From positions 1 through 25,621 of the forward strand of contig JBGPIK010000047.1 in NCBI GenBank assembly GCA_041484845.1: a stretch of 25,621 bases of DNA, read 5' to 3'. This document shows, piece after piece, positions 20,222 to 25,621 of the stretch (the first letter of the stretch is position 1; the number at the start of each line of letters is the position of its first letter). Origin of the DNA: JBGPIK01 sp041484845. GTDB taxonomy: Bacteria > Desulfobacterota > Binatia > UBA9968. Position numbers and translations under genes: made by a program. The notes beneath the pieces are model-generated. The model was not told the origin of the DNA, ran no database searches, and saw nothing but the letters and a program-made list of their open reading frames with translations.

Positions 20222-20956
20222 ATGGCTGAAAACAAAAGAGAATATCTCGTCGGCACCGTCCGTCCTACTAACCGTCCGGAAGCCGGTCAAGAAGTCGACC
20301 TCGACGCCAAGATCCCGGCGAAGATCCAATTCGTCACGCGCACAATGAACTTCACCCGAGGCACCGAGGAAGAATTCAGTACCTCCATGCCGGGGTACGA
20401 AGCGAAAGCAGCGGAGCTAGCGAAGATGGGCGCCGATCTCGTTCGCCCCGGCGGCGCTCCGCCTTTCATGCTGCTCGGATACAAAGCCGAGCAAGAACTC
20501 ATCATGAGTTGGGAAAAGAGGTACGGCGTGCAAATGTTTACGTCGGGACAAAATCACGTGCGCGCCCTGCGCACGCTCGGCATTAACAAGTTTGTCGGCG
20601 CCAGCTATTTTCCCGAGAAGATGAACGCAATCTTCGCCCGCTACTTTACCGACGCGGGTTTCCGTGTACTTGCGATGGAAGGACTCGATTCACCCTTTGC
20701 CGACGTTCCCAGGGTGCCGCCCGAGCGCATTCTCGATTTCATGAAAAGCATCGCCGCGAAGCATAGAGATACCGACGGCATTTACATGCTCGGCTCCGCC
20801 TGGAAGACGATTGACATCATTGACCAGCTGGAAAAAACAACGGGCCTGCCTGTGGTCCACGCCGGGCCGGCGCGTTGCTGGGAAACCCAGCTCCGCCTTG
20901 GCTTGTGTTTTCCGATGCCGGGGTACGGGCGGCTGTTAACCGAGATGCCGGGGTGA
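20222..20956 (+). CDS. Asp/Glu racemase / maleate isomerase superfamily protein
   Basis: The 244-residue protein has the family outline: an N-terminal GTVRPTNRPE segment, ELAKMGADLVRPGGAPPFML, TSGQNHVRALRTLGINKFVG, DGIYMLGSAWKTIDIIDQLE and PVVHAGPARCWETQLRL. Relatives isomerise maleate, racemise Asp or hydantoins, or decarboxylate arylmalonates, using one or two catalytic cysteines. Here the first position is in the RPGGAPP segment and the second in LGSAWKT, and neither has Cys, so the usual chemistry is in doubt. Length matches the family, so no truncation. A purine-rich GGAGAG site precedes ATG 20222. The superfamily is fairly sure; activity unknown. Confidence 0.78.
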   Translation: MAENKREYLVGTVRPTNRPEAGQEVDLDAKIPAKIQFVTRTMNFTRGTEEEFSTSMPGYEAKAAELAKMGADLVRPGGAPPFMLLGYKAEQELIMSWEKRYGVQMFTSGQNHVRALRTLGINKFVGASYFPEKMNAIFARYFTDAGFRVLAMEGLDSPFADVPRVPPERILDFMKSIAAKHRDTDGIYMLGSAWKTIDIIDQLEKTTGLPVVHAGPARCWETQLRLGLCFPMPGYGRLLTEMPG

Positions 20957-20984
20957 CCGGCTACATTTACATTGTTTGCCGACT

Positions 20985-21010
20985 GAATAACCCCACAGCA
21001 AGCTGCGGGG
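20985..21010. repeat. REP-like palindromic repeat, copy 2
   Basis: Same element as at 3877, with one change (CCCCACAG for CCCCGCAG) that breaks one base pair of the stem; the right arm CTGCGGGG is intact. The copy ends sooner, without the GAATCGACCC tail. Confidence 0.8.
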
Positions 21011-21065
21011 TATCAGAACTCGGCGATGAGATTTGTCTTAAAGGCGTCACCCCCGAATGTATTTA

Positions 21066-21091
21066 TCGTGGTTCGACTGTGCTCACCACGA
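21066..21091. repeat. Palindrome TCGTGGT-ACCACGA
   Basis: TCGTGGT (21066-21072) and ACCACGA (21085-21091) form a perfect 7-bp stem with a 12-nt loop TCGACTGTGCTC. The sequence resembles widespread REP-like elements seen between genes in related uncultured bacteria; this is recognition by form only. Confidence 0.6.
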
Positions 21092-21140
21092 CCCTGACCC
21101 GCGTCGAATGGGTCGGGCGTCCAGTTCCGAATCCGCCTGG

Positions 21141-21165
21141 ATTCCCGCTTAAAGCATGCGGGAAT
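21141..21165. repeat. Palindrome ATTCCCGC-GCGGGAAT
   Basis: ATTCCCGC (21141-21148), a 9-nt loop TTAAAGCAT, then GCGGGAAT (21158-21165), perfect over 8 bp. It is followed by GACGG. This form is a common intergenic repeat in many proteobacterial genomes. Confidence 0.7.
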
Positions 21166-21191
21166 GACGGACTTCGGATAGGCAATTTACT

Positions 21192-21231
21192 TAACGCAGC
21201 AAGCTGCGGGGAATCGACCCACAGAGGTTGA
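21192..21231. repeat. REP-like palindromic repeat, copy 3
   Basis: Shares CGCAGCAAGCTGCGGGG and the tail GAATCGACCCACAGAG with copy 1 (3877-3921) and lacks the leading GAATAACCC. The stem arms GCAGC/GCTGC are intact, but the left CCC is replaced by TTAA, shortening the hairpin. Confidence 0.8.
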
Positions 21232-21280
21232 AAGCCGTCCAGCCATTCTTCCATACTGACATGGAAATGAATTGACGAAT

Positions 21281-22270
21281 TTACCGCCAGATCAGCTTGA
21301 AAAATCCCTCCTGCTCAAGCTCGGCAACAACGCTCGTGTCGATGAAATCTTGGGGCCGCGCCGTTTTGGCCTTGGAATCGGCCGCCGATAATTGTTCCAG
21401 CACGGTTTTGATCGAACCAACGGCGGGCGTGGGAACTTTCTTCACGTAAGGAGCGTAGTCGTCGTACGTCGTCTCGAGAGTTGCACGGTTCTGAATCTTT
21501 GTGTATTTGCCGATGACCTTAAGCGAAAATTCGCGATCGTTGAGAAAGCGATGAATGCCTTCAACGTAGGCCCGTGTAAATCGCAGCACCGTATCTCTGT
21601 TGGTACGCAAAAAACGCCCGGTGGTTGCAATCGTGGTGTGCGGGTACGCCACTCCGAGATTGGCCATATTGATCAGCTCTTTCATGCCCAGTCGTTTGGC
21701 CTCGGCGGTGGCGGGCGACGCGATGACGCCGCCCTGGATTGAGCCGGCTCTGAGCGCCGCTAACGTCTCCGATTGTCCGCCGATCTGGAAGATCACCACG
21801 TCTTTCACCGGATCGAAGCCATTTTGTTTGAGCACGTAACGAAGCGCGAAATCCGTCGCCGAACCGAAGCGGCTCGCCCCAAGCTTCTTACCTCTAAGGT
21901 CCGATAACGTGCGGATCTCCGGAGTCACCATGAGCGAGTATAGAATAGTGTCGAATACGTGCGCCGTAATGATCACGTCGCTGCCGGCCAGTCGGGAAGC
22001 GATCGCCGAAGGTCCGCCGACGGTCACGATCGGGGTATCCCCTCCTAAAAGCGACGTGATCGCCCGGCCGCCGCCGGCAAAGAGCAAATCCACATCGAGA
22101 CCATATTTGCCAAAAATACCCCCTTCCTTGGCGATCCAACCCACCGCTTGCGTTCCGCTGATGGAGGCGTAAACGACATAAAGTTTGGCTTCCAATGCGC
22201 TGGCGGGCGCACCTAGTAGAACGACACAAACGAACAGGAAAACGAAAGAATAACCGACTTTAGCGGCCAT
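21281..22270 (-). CDS. ABC-type THI5/SsuA-like solute-binding protein, secreted
   Basis: The 329-residue protein has a signal peptide (YSFVFLFVCVVLLGAPASA) and then the standard fold: LYVVYASISGTQAVGWIAKE, GGGRAITSLLGGDTPIVTVG, TLSDLRGKKLGASRFGSATD and ETLAALRAGSIQGGVIASPA. It should bind a small organic ligand in the periplasm for an ABC importer, but permease and ATPase genes are not in the window. A GGGAGGGGAAAA site precedes ATG 22270 on the minus strand. It lies 53 nt downstream of the alpha/beta hydrolase gene on the same strand and could share its transcript. Ligand cannot be predicted. Confidence 0.85.
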   Translation of the reverse strand: MAAKVGYSFVFLFVCVVLLGAPASALEAKLYVVYASISGTQAVGWIAKEGGIFGKYGLDVDLLFAGGGRAITSLLGGDTPIVTVGGPSAIASRLAGSDVIITAHVFDTILYSLMVTPEIRTLSDLRGKKLGASRFGSATDFALRYVLKQNGFDPVKDVVIFQIGGQSETLAALRAGSIQGGVIASPATAEAKRLGMKELINMANLGVAYPHTTIATTGRFLRTNRDTVLRFTRAYVEGIHRFLNDREFSLKVIGKYTKIQNRATLETTYDDYAPYVKKVPTPAVGSIKTVLEQLSAADSKAKTARPQDFIDTSVVAELEQEGFFKLIWR

Positions 22271-22323
22271 TTTCCCCTCCCTACCGGGCCCAATATACGA
22301 GATAGGTTAGGGTACTATGAGAC

Positions 22324-23211
22324 TCAACGTTGAGAAAGGGTCTTGGCGAAAGAATCGATCAGCGCGTTAAACTTTTCCGGCTCATCTACAAACAGCGCAT
22401 GCCCTGCTTCAGTGAAGACTTCCACCTGCGTGCTTGGCCGGTTCTTCTTGAGATTGGCAGCCTGCTCGGCGTACTGCTGCGTCACGATGTAGAGCAAAGG
22501 CTTGTCAAAGCCGCGTGCAATCTGCCGCCAGTGCGTACGCTCGAAGGGATAAGAAAGTAGAGCGAGACTATCTTCCAACGCCATTCGCTTCGCTCCCTGG
22601 ATCAAAGCCTCAAGCTCCGGCTCCGGCTGTGGTTTGGCAAAGACAGCGCGGACGAACTCCTCCAGCATTTTATCGCGATCCTCGCGCAGGCGTTGCTTAA
22701 AGGTCCCGCCCGCCGCAGGCGGCGGTTCCTCCCCGACTGAGCTATCGATCAGAACCAGACCGGCAATGCGATCGGTGCCAAACATTTGAACATACTGCAA
22801 CGCCTCGAGAGCGCCTAGGGACCAGCCCACGAGCAGAACATGAGAAAGCGGTTGGAGAAATTCATGCACGTCAGTAGCACGCCGTTCGGCGCTATATCCG
22901 TCGGAAGGAACGTCTGACTCACCCTGTCCCCGTGGATCAAGCGCACGCGCATAGTACGCTTTTCCAAAGTGTTCGAGTTGCCGCTGCCATATGGAAGCGG
23001 GCATGGACCAGCCCGGGATGAAGGCGATCTGGAGCTTATTCTCTTTCGCGTGCTGGGACCCCGCTTCCAATATCGAAAGGGTGATGCCATCGCTGGTTTG
23101 AAAACCGCGACGGCCTAATGGGGAAAGGCTACACGATCCTGCCACGATAGTAAGACAGGATAGGATCAAAAGTCGTAGAAGCGCAACGCGAACGAGTTTA
23201 TCGGTTGGCAA
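22324..23211 (-). CDS. Alpha/beta hydrolase, exported or lipid-anchored
   Basis: The fold is clear: IAFIPGWSMPASIWQRQLEH, YARALDPRGQGES, the nucleophile elbow VGWSLGALEAL (Ser), LVLIDSSVGEE and AGHALFVDEPEKF (His). Relatives are pimeloyl-ACP methyl-esterase or lactonase type enzymes; the substrate is open. The frame opens at 23301, but the part before 23211 lies inside the upstream gene. A TTG at 23211 gives LPTDKLVRVALLRLLILSCLTIVAGSC, a signal with a weak lipobox (A-G-S-C), so it may be a lipoprotein. No strong ribosome site decides the start. It overlaps the secreted-protein gene's end by 14 nt, so translation is probably coupled. Confidence 0.85.
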   Translation of the reverse strand: MPTDKLVRVALLRLLILSCLTIVAGSCSLSPLGRRGFQTSDGITLSILEAGSQHAKENKLQIAFIPGWSMPASIWQRQLEHFGKAYYARALDPRGQGESDVPSDGYSAERRATDVHEFLQPLSHVLLVGWSLGALEALQYVQMFGTDRIAGLVLIDSSVGEEPPPAAGGTFKQRLREDRDKMLEEFVRAVFAKPQPEPELEALIQGAKRMALEDSLALLSYPFERTHWRQIARGFDKPLLYIVTQQYAEQAANLKKNRPSTQVEVFTEAGHALFVDEPEKFNALIDSFAKTLSQR

Positions 23212-24403
23212 TGAGCAGGCCAGATTGTTTGCCTCTCCAGTGATAGCCAAAGGGGAACGGAAGCTCTGTCGAGGCGCTCTTTGACTTAAACGCGACTTCA
23301 AGGTCCGGCTGGTAACCGTAGCTCAAACTTTTGATCGGCTTATTGTAGCGGCCGTAGAGCCGAACTTGCCAGGGAGCCTGATTCAAGAATCGGTAAGGTA
23401 TCCCGGTGTCGTCTTGAATGACGAAATCGGCCGTGGCCAGAATCATGTTGCGGGTTTTCTGAAATTGATTGTCATGGAGCAAATAAGAAGCCGACTTCAA
23501 TAAAACGCTCGCGGGCCGGTGCTGCGCCACCCAATCCAAAAAACCGGGATAGAATTCCAACGCCTTATCGGTGGCATCGACCGAAATATAATAGAGCTGC
23601 TGCACCGGCCCTCCATTGGCTCCCGCAAAGTCAATACGCGCGGCGCTCATAAGCCTGCGCGGGTGCTTGACGGCGTCGCTCGTCTCGTAAACCCGGGTGA
23701 GTTCCGGAAACAGATCGACTGGCACAATACGCACGATACGCTGGTTCATCAGAGCCATCATGGTCGCGATGACCGGCACCGTGCCGCGAATCCAAGGCGT
23801 GGTCAGCTGCTTGCTCATGTAATCGGTGATGAAGTAGTTACGCTGAAAGATATCGCGAAACGCGTTGCGGACATCCTCGAGCAATTTGGCAAATTGCGCC
23901 GGCGTCACCGATTCAAGATCCGGAAGCCCTCCAGGCCTTTCAAGGCTGAAGAAGACATATTGCGGGTGATCGGGAAATAAAGCGTAGGCGTTGAAGAAAT
24001 CAGGTCCGCTAAACGGATAGATGAGAGTTTTATTGTTCGCACCGGCGATTTTCACTTCCTGAGCACGCCAGTTTTCAATGGCCAAGATCCTGTTTCGCGC
24101 CTGGCCCCACTGCGCCGCCATCCATTTCTGATGCTCGGCAAACACGTCGAGCTTGACCAATCGATCGATGGCGGCATCACCGCTGATGGGCGCAATACCC
24201 GCCATGACCTGGGCGGTAGCCGTGGCGCGCCGGTTAAACTCGTTCATGTCGCTGGCGAAGGCGCTTGCCAGCGCAGTGGAAACCGTCAGAACGGCAACTA
24301 GGATTGCCCAAGAAAAACGGCTACGGAAATGCAACGTTGATTTGACAGAGACGCTTGGCAGGCCCGGTAATTTCCGAGATAATTGGAAGCGGTACGCTTT
24401 CAC
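23198..24403 (-). CDS. Large secreted hypothetical protein
   Basis: The 401-residue protein starts with GTG 24403 and has a signal segment (SRFSWAILVAVLTVSTALASAFA, cleaved near residue 50). The mature domain of about 350 residues has segments such as LIYPFSGPDFFNAYALFPDH, YVFFSLERPGG, FITDYMSKQLTTPWIRGTVP and PASVLLKSASYLLHDNQFQK, consistent with a conserved periplasmic protein of unknown function. It precedes the alpha/beta hydrolase gene and overlaps its likely start, so the two probably work in one process at the cell surface. Start is uncertain; a later in-frame start would still keep the signal helix. No catalytic motif is seen. Confidence 0.75.
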   Translation of the reverse strand: MKAYRFQLSRKLPGLPSVSVKSTLHFRSRFSWAILVAVLTVSTALASAFASDMNEFNRRATATAQVMAGIAPISGDAAIDRLVKLDVFAEHQKWMAAQWGQARNRILAIENWRAQEVKIAGANNKTLIYPFSGPDFFNAYALFPDHPQYVFFSLERPGGLPDLESVTPAQFAKLLEDVRNAFRDIFQRNYFITDYMSKQLTTPWIRGTVPVIATMMALMNQRIVRIVPVDLFPELTRVYETSDAVKHPRRLMSAARIDFAGANGGPVQQLYYISVDATDKALEFYPGFLDWVAQHRPASVLLKSASYLLHDNQFQKTRNMILATADFVIQDDTGIPYRFLNQAPWQVRLYGRYNKPIKSLSYGYQPDLEVAFKSKSASTELPFPFGYHWRGKQSGLLIANR

Positions 24404-24944
24404 TGTTGTTTCCCATCCTTACTACTCTTTAGACGAAGACAGCCGTCGTTTTAATCAATGACGCCAATGTTGAATCGGCCCTCACCGGAATAGAGTAAGG
24501 CCACGGCATTATAAAATCAACTCAAAATATTTCTTCATTAATAAGAAAAGACACAAACTCCAAAACTCCTTCTCATCCAGGAACCCTTGCGGCAAGAGAA
24601 TAAGAAAAAGCATAAAAACATTGTTATTGTGAAGAGTTAGTAATTAAAATCAATCCAGCGCTTAAGCTCTATATGAGCACGGCGGGCTTCACGTTTTAGT
24701 GTGAGACCAGTGGAGCAAGTAAGGTCGCGCACAGCGACTTCGCTTTGACGGGCGCTAAAACAACTTGGAATGAGAATTCCGATTTAAAGTTACGGCTGGC
24801 TGCCCGCAGGTTGCTGAAAAACTCTGTTTGCAGGCGCTCTTGTCAAGATTCTTTCTTAAATCGGTGCCGGCCCAGTCAGCCAAGATGCGCTGCCGGAGAA
24901 ATACCATTACGTTGCTTGCTTCCTTACCCTTGGCGATCGCGAGT
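24404..24944. other. Intergenic region, 541 bp, partly AT-rich
   Basis: No credible gene. The section 24520-24660 is distinctly AT-rich. It contains a possible plus-strand promoter (TTGTTA near 24623 and TAAAAT near 24647, spacing about 18) that would face no gene before the minus-strand YciI gene. No tRNA-like or repeat structure was seen. It may carry the upstream promoter of the minus-strand block ending at 24403. Confidence 0.45.
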
Positions 24945-25253
24945 TTAACGATGGCCGCGCATCTCCTCACTCGTGAAAGGGCCGGCACCCATGATCTGGT
25001 GTACCTCCCACTCAAGAAGCTCAAATGCACTAAGCCCCGCCGCTGTGTAGGGATCGCTCGCAGCGATTTTTTCGGCTTCCGCTTTGGAGTTCGCCCTAAT
25101 GACGTATACGCCATACTTTCTATCGCTTGTCGGCCCGGAAAAGAGGATGGTTCCCAATTCATGTTGCCGCTTCATCCAGACGAGATGTTGGTCCAAACTA
25201 ACCGTCCACTCTTCACGCGGTTTTAGCGGGCGTCGGAGAATCAAATACCACAT
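24945..25253 (-). CDS. YciI-like protein (YCII-related domain)
   Basis: The 102-residue protein is a single YCII domain: MWYLILRRPLKPREEWTVSL, then DQHLVWMKRQHELGTILFSG and RKYGVYVIRANSKAEAEKIA, with DPYTAAGLSAFELLEWEVHQ. The pattern His in DQHLVWM and Asp in DPYTAAG are the residues usually taken as the active pair of the dimeric alpha/beta fold; the family role is not settled, with dehydrochlorinase-like or muconolactone-isomerase-like chemistry proposed for some. AAGGAGG stands 7 nt ahead of ATG 25253 on the minus strand, so the start is sound. It appears to be a single-gene unit, soluble. Family firm. Confidence 0.88.
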   Translation of the reverse strand: MWYLILRRPLKPREEWTVSLDQHLVWMKRQHELGTILFSGPTSDRKYGVYVIRANSKAEAEKIAASDPYTAAGLSAFELLEWEVHQIMGAGPFTSEEMRGHR

Positions 25254-25457
25254 GGATGCCTCCTTGAGCGTTTATTCTAACACGAGATGTGATTCAACTG
25301 ACCACCGCCATCAGCGAATATGCCGCGCCTGGTCAACTGTCAAGGAAAAATCCGGTTCACTATATTCCCATCGCGATGGCGAGTAGAGGGCACCGCCCCT
25401 GCAAGGGAAACGACGGCAACGACAGCGCCACGGAGTTTAACAACCTGTTTTTTCGTG

Positions 25458-25463
25458 TATACT
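25458..25463 (+). promoter_or_regulatory. Possible -10 box of the last gene
   Basis: TATACT matches the -10 consensus at five of six bases and lies 38 nt ahead of ATG 25501. The -35 region (TTTAAC, 25436-25441, spacer 16) matches poorly, so this is a modest candidate. AAGGAG at 25490-25495, 5 nt before the ATG, is a strong ribosome-binding site. Confidence 0.4.
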
Positions 25464-25500
25464 GCCTTCTCCTTCAGGATGATCTTTGTAAGGAGCCGCC

Positions 25501-25621
25501 ATGCACCGAATGGTTATCGGTATAGTTCTCGCCATCTCCGTGTTGCTTTCGCCGTCCGCTAAACTTCACGCGCAGGACAAGACTCGCGACCTCGTCGTCA
25601 AGATTCACGCTGTGCACAATA
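25501..25621 (+). CDS. Secreted protein, N-terminal part (3' end outside window)
   Basis: ATG 25501 follows a strong AAGGAG site by 5 nt. The 40 residues visible begin MHRMVIGIVLAISVLLSPSA and reach KLHAQDKTRDLVVKIHAVHN, a typical signal peptide with a cleavage site at A-x-A-type HAQ-D. What follows is the start of the mature domain, which runs off the window end. The family cannot be told. It is probably a single gene or first gene of a transcript read away from the window, because the minus-strand YciI gene lies upstream and diverges. Confidence 0.75.
   Translation, partial: MHRMVIGIVLAISVLLSPSAKLHAQDKTRDLVVKIHAVHN

Larger units (their letters stand above)
20957..21280. other. Intergenic mosaic of palindromic repeats, no gene
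   Basis: About 325 bp with no credible reading frame. It holds two copies of the REP-like element (20985-21010 and 21192-21231), and between them two other palindromes at 21066-21091 and 21141-21165. All four are separated by short unique stretches. Confidence 0.75.

Noticed and set aside
24755..25162. 135-codon minus-strand frame overlapping the YciI gene
   Set aside because: Same strand but another frame; the YciI frame has domain match and ribosome site, this one neither.
1..25621. tRNA or rRNA genes
   Set aside because: No T-arm GTTCRA-type core with a matching acceptor stem and no rRNA-like stretch was found by eye on either strand.

Overview
The window reads as chromosomal DNA of an uncultured, GC-moderate Gram-negative bacterium. 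Signal peptides, lipoproteins, a glutathione reductase, an AlgH/YqgE protein and several THI5/NMT1-like or dihydroxyphthalate-decarboxylase-like 'substrate-binding' proteins resemble the gene content of uncultured Deltaproteobacteria or Binatota-type soil genomes. That placement is inferred from gene content only. No rRNA, tRNA, CRISPR array, transposase, integrase or complete mobile element was found.

Layout. 1-3786: end of a HAD-family gene coupled to a HEAT-repeat gene, a solute-binding-like protein (1436-2392), a lone attC-like hairpin (2621-2707), and two small conserved hypotheticals. 3787-4283: gene-poor, with a REP-like palindrome and a truncated alpha/beta-hydrolase. 4284-7832: Lon-N-domain protein (minus strand), YqgE/AlgH with an N-terminal membrane or signal segment, then GlcG/HbpS-like protein, cupin and a THI5-like protein in a row. 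8048-14346: the 5' end of a B12-type radical SAM gene (8048-8178) and, about 5.2 kb later on the same strand, the rest of what looks like the same kind of gene (13339-14346, with the CX3CX2C cluster motif). Between them is an accessory island: a frameshifted remnant, a small hypothetical, a Sel1-repeat protein with a broken signal peptide, a coiled-coil protein, a 60-residue protein, a small lipoprotein, a HEPN-like protein, and two minus-strand envelope proteins. Short dispersed repeats and several attC-like hairpins separate these genes. 14361-15973: ECF sigma factor overlapping its zinc-finger anti-sigma gene. 16033-18564: Nudix hydrolase, a secreted charged-repeat protein and glutathione reductase, all on minus. 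18690-20956: ParB-domain protein, a secreted hypothetical and an Asp/Glu-racemase/maleate-isomerase-family protein. 20957-21280: a mosaic of three kinds of REP-like palindromes. 21281-25253: solute-binding protein, alpha/beta hydrolase, a secreted protein and a YciI-like protein, all on minus. 25501-end: start of a secreted protein.

The most interesting part is the island at about 8.18-13.34 kb. It has the traits of a decayed integron-cassette cluster (short, mostly co-oriented, unrelated small genes each followed by a GC-rich imperfect hairpin with RYYYAAC-type ends) but no integrase in the window, and it sits where a radical SAM gene has been broken. The attC reading is inference from pattern, not from a covariance-model search.

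The remaining genes fall into small functional groups. The sigma/anti-sigma pair is a self-contained stress or envelope-sensing unit. GlcG-like, cupin and THI5-like genes are adjacent, each with its own ribosome-binding site, and may handle a small ligand. The alpha/beta hydrolase and its overlapping secreted neighbour are translationally close. Glutathione reductase supplies reduced glutathione.
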